Assembly (NCBI RefSeq): GCF_020736705.1
Contig: NZ_CP085992.1
Coordinates: 1 to 25,443, forward strand
Source: Psychrobacter sanguinis
GTDB taxonomy: Bacteria > Pseudomonadota > Gammaproteobacteria > Pseudomonadales > Moraxellaceae
Direction: 5' to 3'
DNA length: 25,443 nt
Shown here: one piece after another, positions 6,928 to 15,683 of the stretch
Layout: each line of letters opens with the position of its first letter
Position numbering within the stretch: the first letter of the stretch is position 1
The notes under the pieces: generated by a model
What the model was told of the DNA's origin: nothing
What the model saw: only the letters and a program-made list of their open reading frames with translations
Databases searched by the model: none
Translations under genes and position numbers: made by a program

Positions 6928-7068
6928 AGTTGTTTCCTTTATCTATGTTTATACAATGAACAATGTTAAACGTATATGTTTTTGGTATACGATTATTAAT
7001 CGCACCACTTTCATAAACGGCTCCACTTACCGCTCTGGTATTATGAAACTTACGGTAATAATTTTTTA

Positions 7069-8349
7069 TTAGGGAATCTGTTGATTGATTTCAACATTAA
7101 CCTGAGTCTGTTCAACGCTAATCATTATAGGATTACCCGATAAGTCGCCTGATTCTGCTATGGCATTACCGCTATGACTAATACGAGCAACGACTGCTAA
7201 CTGAGTTTTGTCACTACGAGCTGAATTTAACGTGCGATCTGGCATCATCGCATCAAGATTGCTTAAGCGGATACTAGCCTCACCTTGCTTGATAATACTA
7301 ATGGGTAAACGTTTGGCGGCAAACGGAGGGCCCCCTTTCACATCACGTATCGCTACAAACAACACATCATCAGCTTTCACTAACGGTAATAAATTAGCGT
7401 TAATTTTCACTGTCACGTCAATACCTTCTAGCGCTTGCTTTTCTTGCATGCTAACGTAGTTGCTTAACTCATCTAAGCTTGCTAAAGCTTTAGTATGATC
7501 ACCTGGTTTGGCCACAATGCTGCCTTGTAAGCGTTTAATCCAACCTTGCGCTTCTGCAAAGTTACTACCACGTGCCTCACCCATTGCCATTAGCATCTGC
7601 GCACCTTCATGCTGTGGATTTTTGGCAAGGACATCTTGTAATACACGGCGGCTACTGGCATCAAGCTGACCTTTATTGGCAAAAAAGCTAATCTGCGCAT
7701 AAGTGGTCGCAATCTCTTCATTGTCTGGTGACAGACGGTAAGCGCGTGACAAAGCTTCAATCGCTGAGTCGGTAGCTTCAAGCGATGAAAACAGCTCTGA
7801 CAAACGCATCCAGCGATCAGGATCATCGGCATGACGATAAACGTTGGTCTGCATCGCGCTGATAAGCTGCTGGCCGTTTTCGATTGCCCATACAGGTGGC
7901 TGATCGATTTTGCCAGTCAATAGGTCATCAGCCACTTGTCCTACTTTGTCTTCGGCCGTCCACAGATCAAACACAGGCGTTCGGTCACCCACCATCAGAT
8001 ACGCCAGCGCAGCCAATACAGGCACCCAAACCATGAGGATCAAGCGGCTTTTGATACCAGGGGTGACCATCGGCGTGACTTCACGCTGGGCATCCAATAG
8101 CTGACGCTCCAGTTCCAGCTTTTGATTTTGATAATGGCTATTATTAATAGTACCGCTGTCTTTATCTGTTTGTAGCTCAGCTAAACGTTCGCGAAATACT
8201 GCAACATTAATATCTAGCAGTTGATTGTCTATTGGTTTGGACTGCAAACGCGGTGCTCGTAGCCATGGCATAATAGCAATTAGCGCAAATATAAGAGCAA
8301 TCAGCAAGCTTAGAGCTACAAATAAGCCAAAAGTAGAAAATAGAGTCAT
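7069..8349 (-). CDS. ccmI: Cytochrome c maturation protein CcmI (CycH)
   Basis: Membrane-anchored apocytochrome c chaperone of 426 aa that presents the haem-binding C-terminus of apocytochrome to the CcmF/CcmH ligation complex. Two membrane segments (about 8-29 and 104-122) bracket a cytoplasmic coiled-coil loop (VAVFRERLAELQTDKDSG). The periplasmic part carries TPR-like helices (about 175-290, with WMRLSELFSSLEATDSAIEALSRAYRLSPDN). The last 120 residues form the beta-rich CycH domain (LPLVKADDVLFVAIRDVKGGPPFAAKRL is its core, split by the usual strands). Its ATG overlaps the ccmH stop by four bases (ATGA), with AGAGG seven bases upstream, so it is the last gene of a translationally coupled ccmFGHI operon. 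Confidence 0.93.
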   Translation of the reverse strand: MTLFSTFGLFVALSLLIALIFALIAIMPWLRAPRLQSKPIDNQLLDINVAVFRERLAELQTDKDSGTINNSHYQNQKLELERQLLDAQREVTPMVTPGIKSRLILMVWVPVLAALAYLMVGDRTPVFDLWTAEDKVGQVADDLLTGKIDQPPVWAIENGQQLISAMQTNVYRHADDPDRWMRLSELFSSLEATDSAIEALSRAYRLSPDNEEIATTYAQISFFANKGQLDASSRRVLQDVLAKNPQHEGAQMLMAMGEARGSNFAEAQGWIKRLQGSIVAKPGDHTKALASLDELSNYVSMQEKQALEGIDVTVKINANLLPLVKADDVLFVAIRDVKGGPPFAAKRLPISIIKQGEASIRLSNLDAMMPDRTLNSARSDKTQLAVVARISHSGNAIAESGDLSGNPIMISVEQTQVNVEINQQIP

Positions 8350-8897
8350 TTTTTGTCCTCTATGCTAGTAATATCGTGGTCGACATTCTCAGCTTGCGAT
8401 AATAGACGATCAAGCTCAGCCTTTTCCGCAGAGGTCAAGGCAGCAGTACTGTTCACTGTAACGCCGTTTTGGCCACGGGCGACAACTTGGCGGCGTTTAC
8501 TTTGCCAAAACCAACCAACAATTAAGACGAGCAATAATAATGGTGGAAAAAACCATAGGATCCATGTCGATGGTCGCATAGGCGGCTTGTAGCTGATAAA
8601 GTCGCCATAACGATCCTGCATATAATCCCGGATTTCCGCATCACTACGTCCGTCTTTAATCAAATCATAGACTTTTTGCTTTAAGTCTTGGGCAATCGGC
8701 GCATCAGAACCTGCCAAGTTTTGGTTTTGGCATTTCGGGCAACGAAACTCTTCGATCAATCCTCGGTATTGTGCTTCTTGTTGGACAGAATCAAAATCAT
8801 AGACGTCAATCGCCGCATAGCTGGTCACACTTAGGAGACAGGCAAGTATTAAGCTCGCTACTTTTATCGTAACGGCCTTTATTGAAAGGGCTATCAT
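8346..8897 (-). CDS. ccmH: Cytochrome c maturation protein CcmH
   Basis: Periplasm-facing thiol-disulfide protein of 183 aa that keeps the apocytochrome CXXCH thiols reduced for haem attachment. The order is an N-terminal signal anchor (about 8-28), the redox motif FRCPKCQNQNLAGS with C53 and C56, the conserved helical segment DAEIRDYMQDRYGDFISYKPP, one membrane helix (about 103-125), and a charged cytoplasmic tail. The ATG at 8897 overlaps the ccmG stop as ATGA and has AGAGG seven bases upstream; an in-frame GTG at 8903 is less likely. It is the short single-domain type, with CcmI as a separate gene, unlike the fused E. coli CcmH. Confidence 0.94.
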   Translation of the reverse strand: MIALSIKAVTIKVASLILACLLSVTSYAAIDVYDFDSVQQEAQYRGLIEEFRCPKCQNQNLAGSDAPIAQDLKQKVYDLIKDGRSDAEIRDYMQDRYGDFISYKPPMRPSTWILWFFPPLLLLVLIVGWFWQSKRRQVVARGQNGVTVNSTAALTSAEKAELDRLLSQAENVDHDITSIEDKK

Positions 8898-9544
8898 TTG
8901 CACACCTCTTCAACCTGAATCGCATCTGGACTGACGTTATTATCATTGGCATCATTGAGTACCGTTAAGCAAGGCTCAATACGATCTTGCCAGTTACTCT
9001 CGTTAATCTCACCAACAATGTGCTGGCGAATAACGCCTTCACCATCGACAGTGAAAGTCTCAGGCGCACCCGTCAACCCTAAGTCCAAGGCAAACTGGCC
9101 GGACAAATCCTGAATAGACATCGAAAAGGGATCACCGCCTCGGTTGAGATAGCTGAGCGCATCACCGATATCGTCTTTATAATTCACGCCAACCAGATTG
9201 ACACCACGCTCTTCTAGTTGCATCAAAAAAGGATGCTCAATAACGCAAGTTGGGCACCAAGAGCCCCAAATATTCATCAAAAAGGGCTCATCAGGTAAGT
9301 TGTCATTGGTCATGATCCGACTGGTATCGGACAACAATGGCAGCTCAAACGCTGGTACTGGGCGTTCAAGCGCGGTATTGGTTACGATTTCAGTCGGCTG
9401 CCCCAAACGAAAATAAAGCATAACCATAACAGCAGCAAAGATGATCAGCGGGATCAAAAACCATATTCTAAATTGGCTTTTTTTCATTGTTCGATTACCT
9501 TTTGTTTCAGGGGGTTGCTCGGAAAAATGATTAGACTTAGTCAT
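8894..9544 (-). CDS. ccmG: Thiol:disulfide oxidoreductase CcmG (DsbE)
   Basis: Membrane-tethered periplasmic thioredoxin of 216 aa that reduces apocytochrome c or CcmH. It has a short cytoplasmic N-terminus, one membrane anchor (about 27-45), then a thioredoxin fold with the active site WGSWCPTCVIEHP (C97 and C100) and the downstream segment VNYKDD...GAPETFTVDGEGVI. The TGAPETF motif carries the cis-proline typical of the family. The start at 9544 overlaps the end of ccmF by eight bases and has GGGGAG seven bases upstream; an internal ATG at 9487 would give a shorter cytoplasmic tail. The position between ccmF and ccmH is the standard order. Confidence 0.94.
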   Translation of the reverse strand: MTKSNHFSEQPPETKGNRTMKKSQFRIWFLIPLIIFAAVMVMLYFRLGQPTEIVTNTALERPVPAFELPLLSDTSRIMTNDNLPDEPFLMNIWGSWCPTCVIEHPFLMQLEERGVNLVGVNYKDDIGDALSYLNRGGDPFSMSIQDLSGQFALDLGLTGAPETFTVDGEGVIRQHIVGEINESNWQDRIEPCLTVLNDANDNNVSPDAIQVEEVCK

Positions 9545-11591
9545 TTTGCTTCTCCCCTATTAGTGTCGTGTTATTAGTAGTGCTTTTAACATCTAAATCA
9601 GTAACCGTCGTAAAGCCTGACTTACTCGCTGCAATTTGTGCAGGGGTCTTGGATGTTTTGAGACGATAGCGCCTATCAAGCATACTCAGCAGACCACCCA
9701 ATGCCATAATAATAGCGCCGAGCCATATCCAACGAATCAATGGCTTCACATAAATACGTACGGCCCATTTATTACTGCCTTCAGCTATAGGTTCACCAAG
9801 TGCGACGTACACATCACGCATCAGACTGTCATCAATCGCTGCTTCGGTCATTGGCATCATGCTAATAATGTAATTGCGTTTTTCAGGGTATAACGTAGTC
9901 ACAGCACGGCTATCTTTACTCACTTCGACCTCAGCTTGGGTCGCATCATAGTTACTGCCTTTGACTTCGCGGAAGCCTTTAACGGTGAAGTCGTAACCTT
10001 GGACATGGACCGTTTCGCCAACACTCAATGCCACATCGCGCTCGATACTCAAGGTACTGGTAAAGGCAACACCGATGACCGCTACAATCACACCAATATG
10101 TGCCGTTTGCTGACCCCAGTAGCTTAAACGCAGCTTATTTAAGCCTTGCAAAAAGCTTGGTGCATTTTTGGTTTTGTCTTTGAAATCAACCACCATCCAG
10201 AACAGTACCCAAAAACTTACTGCTAGTGTTACACCAATATTAAGCATGGCAGATGGACTGACAAAGTAAGTGATGACTGCAGCTAATACTAGACTGCTCG
10301 CCGCAATGACCATACCAACGCCTAACAATGGACGCTTATCTTGTTTCCAGCGGATATTGGAGCCCATACCCATGGCAACCAGCAATAGCCATGTTAAAGG
10401 CACAAATAGCGCATTAAAGTACGGAGGACCTACCGATACCTGACCCAAGCTAAAGGCGTCGGCAATGATAGGATAGAGGGTACCAAGCAATACCACTAAC
10501 GTTGCAATCAAAATGATGACGTTGTTAATGACTAAAAATGACTCACGCGAAACCAGTTGATACTGACTTTCAATCGTCAAACGCCAGCCACGCAGCGCAA
10601 ACATCAGCAAACCACCACCGACGATGATGCCAAGAATAGCTAAGATAACCAAACCACGCGTCGGATCAGCGGCAAACGAATGCACTGAGGTAAGGACTCC
10701 AGAGCGTACCAGGAACGTGCCAAGCAAGCTTAAGGCAAAGGCGAAAATAGCCAGCATGATGGTCCATGCTTTAAACACCCCGCGCTTTTCAGTGACTGCT
10801 AATGAATGCAGCAATGCTAAGCCGACAAGCCAAGGCATAAACGAGGCATTCTCTACCGGATCCCAAAACCACCAACCGCCCCAGCCAAGCTCGTAGTAGG
10901 CCCACCACGAGCCCAGTGCAATACCAATGGTCAAAAATCCCCAAGCCGCGAGCGCCCATGGACGTGACCAGCGTGTCCAAGCAGCATCCAAACGCCCTTC
11001 CCACAATGCCGCCATACAAAAAGCAAATGGCACCGCTAAGCCCACATAACCCATATACAGCATCGGTGGGTGAACGATCAGCCCAAAATCCTGCAAAAGT
11101 GGGTTGAGATCTACCCCATCTACGGGCAGATTGGGCAAGGTACGATCAAATGGCGACGAGGTAAAAATCAGCATCGCTAGCATCATGACCTGCACACCGG
11201 CCAATATCACGAGTACCCGCGCGCGCATCGACAACGGTAAGCCACGGCTAAAATAGGAGACCAGCGCGCACCACGTGGCCATGATGGTCATCCACAACAA
11301 GAGCGAGCCTTCGTGTCCGCCCCATGTCGCCGAGAGTTTATAGTACCAAGGCAACAAAGTATTAGAGTGCTGCGTGACATAGACGAGACTAAAGTCATTG
11401 AAATAAAAGCCTGCCATCAATGCAACAAATGAAAAAATCATGGCAGCAAACTGTGCCCACGCGAGACTGGGCGCGAGACGCTGCCAAGCAACGTGATCGC
11501 GCATGACGCCAACGGTTGGTAATACCACCTGCAAAATCGCCAATATAAAGGCGGCCAGCAAGGCAAAATAACCCAATTCTGTGATTAACAT
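9537..11591 (-). CDS. ccmF: Haem lyase subunit CcmF
   Basis: Large polytopic inner-membrane protein of 684 aa, the core of the complex that attaches haem to apocytochrome c. The signature periplasmic WWD domain (WGGWWFWDPVENASFMPWL) is present. The four histidines expected as haem ligands are also seen, in IVHPPMLYMGY, LLHSLAV, SVHSFAADPTRG and TAHIGVIVAV. Length and about 15 membrane segments fit the family. The start at 11591 has AAGG about ten bases upstream. It heads the overlapping operon ccmF-G-H-I. Upstream, where ccmE normally lies, is the end of the metal ATPase gene 120 bases away on the same strand. No ccmABCDE is present in this window, so a complete pathway would need chromosomal partners. 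Confidence 0.95.
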   Translation of the reverse strand: MLITELGYFALLAAFILAILQVVLPTVGVMRDHVAWQRLAPSLAWAQFAAMIFSFVALMAGFYFNDFSLVYVTQHSNTLLPWYYKLSATWGGHEGSLLLWMTIMATWCALVSYFSRGLPLSMRARVLVILAGVQVMMLAMLIFTSSPFDRTLPNLPVDGVDLNPLLQDFGLIVHPPMLYMGYVGLAVPFAFCMAALWEGRLDAAWTRWSRPWALAAWGFLTIGIALGSWWAYYELGWGGWWFWDPVENASFMPWLVGLALLHSLAVTEKRGVFKAWTIMLAIFAFALSLLGTFLVRSGVLTSVHSFAADPTRGLVILAILGIIVGGGLLMFALRGWRLTIESQYQLVSRESFLVINNVIILIATLVVLLGTLYPIIADAFSLGQVSVGPPYFNALFVPLTWLLLVAMGMGSNIRWKQDKRPLLGVGMVIAASSLVLAAVITYFVSPSAMLNIGVTLAVSFWVLFWMVVDFKDKTKNAPSFLQGLNKLRLSYWGQQTAHIGVIVAVIGVAFTSTLSIERDVALSVGETVHVQGYDFTVKGFREVKGSNYDATQAEVEVSKDSRAVTTLYPEKRNYIISMMPMTEAAIDDSLMRDVYVALGEPIAEGSNKWAVRIYVKPLIRWIWLGAIIMALGGLLSMLDRRYRLKTSKTPAQIAASKSGFTTVTDLDVKSTTNNTTLIGEKQND

Positions 11592-11711
11592 ACGGTCTAA
11601 CCTTGTTTACTCTAATGCGGTTGCAGTTTACTGTGGCGGTGGAATTTTTATTATTAGAACCCACCCCGAAATCTGCTGCTATCTCTAGTTTTTAATTGAT
11701 TTCGAAGGGTT

Positions 11712-13913
11712 TTATTTAACTACTTTAGGCGGATTTACCAGTGGAGGCGCGCCTTTAAAGCGCAGTAAACGTAACGCATTAAGAGTAACGATCACTGTTG
11801 CTCCAGCATCAGCTAGAACCGCAATCCATAGTCCAGTAATGCCGAATATGGTCGTGATCAGAAAGACGCCTTTGAGACCTAAAGCGAAAATGACGTTCTG
11901 ATGAATGTTGCGCATGGTGGCACGTGAAAGTGCGATGAGATGAGCCATGTCCGTAACACGACTTTTTAATAATGCGATATCGGCCGTCTCAATGGCCACA
12001 TCGGTACCACCACCCATCGCGATGCCAACATCGGCAGTTGCTAGCGCTGGCGCATCGTTAATACCATCACCAACCATCGCTATTTTGCGGTTGTTCTTCA
12101 TCTCGTTAAGCAGGCGCAGTTTGTCCTCAGGCAACAGCTCAGCTTCCCATTCCACGTCTAAATTACTGGCAAGTGCTTGAGCGGTTAAGCGGTTGTCGCC
12201 TGTTAGCATGACGGAGCGCACACCCATCGCTTTGAGCTGAGCCACACCTTCATGAGCGTCGTCTCGTAATTCGTCTCTTAGCGCGATTAATCCAAGCACT
12301 TCACGGTTTTGCTCATCGAAAAGAACAGAGACGGTCTTACCCTCATTTTGCAGCGCCTCAATTTGCGCCTGTTGTGTGGATGAAATCAATGCCTCATCGG
12401 CTGCGTAAACAGGCGAACCGATAGCTAGCGCGCGCTCCGCGACAGTTGCGTGTACCGCTTTACCGGCAGTTGCAGAAGCATTGAAGGCCACAGGTATGAA
12501 CACTTTAGCAGCTTCAGCATGACTAACAATGGCTTCAGCAAGCGGGTGACTAGAACCAGTCTCCACACTGGCAAAAAGTGCCAATATCTCATCTTGACCT
12601 TGAGAATTCTGACCTTGAATACTTGAGTCCTCTTGTGTAAAGGCAACAACATCGGTCACGCGTGGTTTGCCTTCAGTTAAAGTGCCTGTCTTGTCAAAAG
12701 CGACCGTCTTCACTTGGCCGATAGTTTCTAAAGCACTACCGCCTTTGATCAGCAAGCCACGGCGCGCACCAACAGCAAGACCAGAGGCGATGGCAGCGGG
12801 TGTTGATAGTACAAGAGCACAGGGACAGGCAATCAGCAACAGTGCTAGACCGCGATACAACCAAGTCGACCAATCTCCACCCATGGCTAACGGTGGAATG
12901 ATAATAATTAGTGCGGCAATAGCCATCACTGCCGGTGTGTAATAGCGACTGAATTTCTCAATAAAACGGGCAGTGGGTGCTTTGGAGGCTTGGGCTTGCT
13001 CTACCAGCTCAATAATGCGCGAAATGGTGTTATCGGCGGCTGTCTTTTCTACGCGCACTTGGAGCACACCATCGATGTTAATTGACCCTGCAAATACATT
13101 GTCACCCATCGTCTTGGCAACAGGAACAGACTCTCCCGTCACGGGCGAATCATCAAGGCTGGACGCACCTTGAACAATGGAACCATCAGCAGATACCCTA
13201 TCTCCAGGACGCACCAGCACAAGGTCATTCACTTGTAATGAAGTCGCTGGAACGTTACGCTGCCCACCTTGAGCATCAAGTAAAATTGCACTTTTCGGAA
13301 CCAGCGATGATAAGGCTCTGATGCCAGCGCGAGCGCGATCAGCAGCGATACTCTCAAACAGTTCACCGATTGAGAACAAAAAGACAACCGCTGCGGCCTC
13401 TTCAGCTTCACCAATGATAAGTGCGCCAAGCACGGCGACGGACATCAGCGTTTCAATTGAAAAGAATGAACCTGTTTTAGCCAGTGCTAAGGCTTTGCGC
13501 GCAAATGGAAAAACGCCTACAATCACAGCGATGGCAAACACCCATATCCCATAAGCGGGCAACAGTAGTGACAGTGCATAACCGCTGCCCATCAAAATAC
13601 CGAGGCCAACAACCTGTTTGCCTTTTTGAGTTTGCCACCATTGCTTATCCTGCGGAGCCATCTGATTGTCGCTGTCAATATCAATAGCCGATACAGTTTG
13701 TTGACCAGTATTGGCAGAGATGCCGAACCCTAGGCTTTTGATTGTTTTTTCGATATCACTAGCCTGAGTCGGCGCACCAGGGGCTAAATTTAGCTCTAGC
13801 GTTTCTGTAGCGAAATTCAGCTGAACATCAGAAACCCCAGGCATACGTTTCAAAGCTGTTTCAATCTTGCCGATGCAACTGGCACAGTCCATACCTTCAA
13901 TATGATATTTCAT
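11712..13913 (-). CDS. cadA: Zn/Cd/Pb-exporting P1B-type ATPase (CadA/ZntA)
   Basis: ATP-driven efflux pump for divalent soft metals, 733 aa. An N-terminal metal-binding HMA domain has GMDCASC (C10, C13). Membrane metal motif C363-P364-C365 (ACPCALV) comes next, then phosphorylation site D407 (DKTGTLT), the SSHPLAEA nucleotide-domain motif, and GDGINDAP near residue 615. The last helix pair contains LADAGATVIVTLNALRLL, whose aspartate is conserved in the Zn/Cd/Pb (P1B-2) subgroup rather than copper pumps. All catalytic motifs are intact. AAGGG lies about ten bases before the ATG. It is transcribed divergently from the MerR-type regulator at 14056, through a promoter with the long spacer typical of MerR control. 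No clear terminator separates it from ccmF. Confidence 0.95.
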   Translation of the reverse strand: MKYHIEGMDCASCIGKIETALKRMPGVSDVQLNFATETLELNLAPGAPTQASDIEKTIKSLGFGISANTGQQTVSAIDIDSDNQMAPQDKQWWQTQKGKQVVGLGILMGSGYALSLLLPAYGIWVFAIAVIVGVFPFARKALALAKTGSFFSIETLMSVAVLGALIIGEAEEAAAVVFLFSIGELFESIAADRARAGIRALSSLVPKSAILLDAQGGQRNVPATSLQVNDLVLVRPGDRVSADGSIVQGASSLDDSPVTGESVPVAKTMGDNVFAGSINIDGVLQVRVEKTAADNTISRIIELVEQAQASKAPTARFIEKFSRYYTPAVMAIAALIIIIPPLAMGGDWSTWLYRGLALLLIACPCALVLSTPAAIASGLAVGARRGLLIKGGSALETIGQVKTVAFDKTGTLTEGKPRVTDVVAFTQEDSSIQGQNSQGQDEILALFASVETGSSHPLAEAIVSHAEAAKVFIPVAFNASATAGKAVHATVAERALAIGSPVYAADEALISSTQQAQIEALQNEGKTVSVLFDEQNREVLGLIALRDELRDDAHEGVAQLKAMGVRSVMLTGDNRLTAQALASNLDVEWEAELLPEDKLRLLNEMKNNRKIAMVGDGINDAPALATADVGIAMGGGTDVAIETADIALLKSRVTDMAHLIALSRATMRNIHQNVIFALGLKGVFLITTIFGITGLWIAVLADAGATVIVTLNALRLLRFKGAPPLVNPPKVVK

Positions 13914-13938
13914 AATAATTTACCCTTTGAATAATGAT

Positions 13939-13969
13939 ATTATGAACCCTATAGTGGCTTTAGAGTCAA
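13939..13969 (-). promoter_or_regulatory. MerR-type cadA promoter and operator
   Basis: On the minus strand, -35 TTGACT (13964-13969) and -10 CATAAT (13939-13944) are separated by 19 bases. This is longer than the optimal 17 and is the hallmark of MerR-family activated promoters. The spacer holds an imperfect dyad at 13946-13966 with arms ACCCTATA and TAGAGT, as in cadA/pbrA/zntA promoters. The CadR-like protein encoded divergently should bind here and realign the promoter when metal is bound. Confidence 0.85.
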
Positions 13970-14055
13970 GGTTATTTATCTACAGTTTCGTAATTTTAAT
14001 TTCTCTAGCGCTAGTCTTTACAGCCACTTTAATTATTTAAATCATAGAGGTTGTT

Positions 14056-14466
14056 ATGACAATCAAAATTGGTGAGCTCGCTAAACGCACAGGTGCCACA
14101 GTAGAAACCATTCGCTATTATGAAAAAGAGCGTTTATTACCCGAGCCTTTTCGTAGCGAAGGGAATTATCGTTTATATAATGAAGAGCACATTGAGCGTC
14201 TACAATTTATCCTACATTGCCGTACGCTCGATATGGCTTTAGATGATGTGCGAATCTTACTTGAATACTGGGAGTCGCCTGACAAGGACTGCGGCGATGT
14301 GAATAACTTGCTAGATGAGCACATTCATGCTGTGGAAATACGAATGGAAGAACTGATGCACTTAAAGCATCACTTGACCGTTTTGCGCCAGAAATGTGCA
14401 AGTAGTGCACCAGCGTCATCATGTGGCATTTTAAACGCGCTTGTCGATAACTCCTGTCATGAGTAA
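14056..14466 (+). CDS. cadR: MerR-family metal-responsive regulator (CadR/PbrR)
   Basis: Transcription activator of 136 aa for the divergent ATPase gene. An N-terminal winged helix (KIGELAKRTGATVETIRYYEKERLLP) is followed by the long dimerisation helix and the metal-binding C-terminus. C79 (DKDCGDVNNLLDEHI), C114 and C123 (SCGILNAL) match the three-cysteine set of CadR and PbrR, with another cysteine and a histidine in the tail (SCHE). That points to Cd, Pb or Zn sensing rather than Hg or Cu. AGAGG lies about seven bases before the ATG. About 100 bases after its stop an IS5-family element begins, so downstream genes that might once have followed are cut off. Confidence 0.92.
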   Translation: MTIKIGELAKRTGATVETIRYYEKERLLPEPFRSEGNYRLYNEEHIERLQFILHCRTLDMALDDVRILLEYWESPDKDCGDVNNLLDEHIHAVEIRMEELMHLKHHLTVLRQKCASSAPASSCGILNALVDNSCHE

Positions 14467-14566
14467 TGATATCAGTAGTGTTCATTTCTGACGGATCAAA
14501 TCATGAAAGGTTAAATACGCCCTGATGTTAAGCACAAAAAAACCCAGCAATGATATTAAGATCACT

Positions 14567-15427
14567 AGGGCGTGTTGAACATTGGGTATAAATTAATGGC
14601 AAAAAAAATAGCGAACGGTTAATCTTTAAGTTCTCACACAAAAAAGATATCGTTCGCTATGCCTCGCACTATGCTCAAAGATGAACACTGGACAAGACTG
14701 AAACCTATATTACTAGAACTTAATATCTATGACAAAGGAAATCTTAGACAAACGGTTGAAGGCGTGCTTTATCGCATGCGTGTTGGCTGTCCTTGGTGCG
14801 ACTTACCCGAGTGTTTTGGCAAGCCCAATACCATCTATAAAGCTTACCAGCGCTGGTTTCGTAGTAATAAGCTGATTACGCTGTTTGCTTTATTAATCAA
14901 AGACGCAGACCTTGAGTGGGTCTTCATTGATGGTACTCATATTAAAGCGCATCAGCACAGCAGTGGTGGCAATGAGAACCTACAATCCATTAGTAAAAGT
15001 GTGGCAGGACGCGCGACCAAGATTCACTTGGCAGTAGATACGCATGGCAATCCGATTACCTTTATCTTGTCAGATGGCACGACCCACGATGTTAAAGTCG
15101 CACCTGACTTAGTAGACAAAGTTAATTTGAGCAACACAGAGGTTTTATGTGCCGATAAAGGCTATGATTCTGATGCACTACGAGCGCATATTGAACAAGC
15201 AGGGACACGGGATAACATCCCTCGAAAACGAAATACTCAGTCTTCTAACGACCATATGGACTGGGACTTATATAAAGCGAGGCATCTAGTAGAAAATGCT
15301 TTCGCCAAACTAAAACAGTATAGGGCGGTTGCCACCAGGTTTGATAAGCTCAAGCAAAGTTATGAAAATACGGTCGCTCTTGCTTGTGCTTATATCTGGC
15401 TCAAATTATGAATGTTCAACACGCCCT
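14567..15427 (+). mobile_element. IS5-family insertion sequence, intact
   Basis: An 861-bp element bounded by perfect inverted repeats AGGGCGTGTTGAACATT (14567-14583 and 15411-15427) with one intact transposase gene. The flanks read CTAG on both sides when the outer bases are counted as target (14565-14568 and 15426-15429), or CTA in the shorter reading, so a 3-4 base target duplication is likely but ambiguous. Group within IS5 (IS427/IS1031-like) is inferred from the size and transposase. It lies between cadR and the czcD-like gene. Confidence 0.92.
14659..15411 (+). CDS. IS5-family DDE transposase
   Basis: Single-frame transposase of 250 aa. The N-terminal domain contains the DLPECFGKPNTIYKAYQRW region typical of the family. 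The catalytic triad is D91 (FIDGTHIKAH), D166 (CADKGYDSDALR) and E212 (HLVENAFAKLKQYRAVATR), the last in the Y-(2)-R-(3)-E-like helix. No stop or frameshift interrupts it, whereas many relatives need a programmed frameshift, so the element may be active. The stop codon lies at the edge of the right inverted repeat. Confidence 0.94.
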   Translation: MPRTMLKDEHWTRLKPILLELNIYDKGNLRQTVEGVLYRMRVGCPWCDLPECFGKPNTIYKAYQRWFRSNKLITLFALLIKDADLEWVFIDGTHIKAHQHSSGGNENLQSISKSVAGRATKIHLAVDTHGNPITFILSDGTTHDVKVAPDLVDKVNLSNTEVLCADKGYDSDALRAHIEQAGTRDNIPRKRNTQSSNDHMDWDLYKARHLVENAFAKLKQYRAVATRFDKLKQSYENTVALACAYIWLKL

Positions 15428-15462
15428 AGTCAGTTCAAAATAACATGGTGATAAATTGAAGA

Positions 15463-15532
15463 GTGCTACTGGAATGAATGTTGCGCAGCCTCTGTAATAA
15501 CAGCATGCAAGGAAAATTTATACCAGTAGCAC
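15463..15532. repeat. 70-bp unit bounded by 10-bp inverted repeats
   Basis: GTGCTACTGG (15463-15472) and CCAGTAGCAC (15523-15532) are perfect inverted copies enclosing about 50 bases, between the IS5 element and the czcD-like gene. It may be a hairpin-forming regulatory leader or a tiny mobile remnant. No coding potential. Confidence 0.5.
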
Positions 15533-15683
15533 GATGTCATTTTTGCAGTGAATCGACTATAGCTTACTGGCTGCATTTTTACCTCGTCGTTACAGCTTCT
15601 AATACTCGACTATGTTAGATTTATCATTAATCCTTAATCCTTGAAGTTATTTACCATAAGTCTTAATAAATTTGAGTAACGTT

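Noticed and set aside
6851..7072. 73-codon plus-strand ORF across the lspA start
   Set aside because: It is antisense to the lspA extension, has no ribosome site, and its composition is typical of non-coding AT-rich DNA.
11395..11664. 89-codon ORF spanning the start of ccmF, possibly a ccmE remnant
   Set aside because: Its upstream part has no CcmE-like residues and the rest is a shadow of ccmF in another frame.
12425..13687. Several 60-90 codon ORFs on both strands within cadA
   Set aside because: All are shadows of a long intact gene with conserved motifs and have no ribosome sites or family features.
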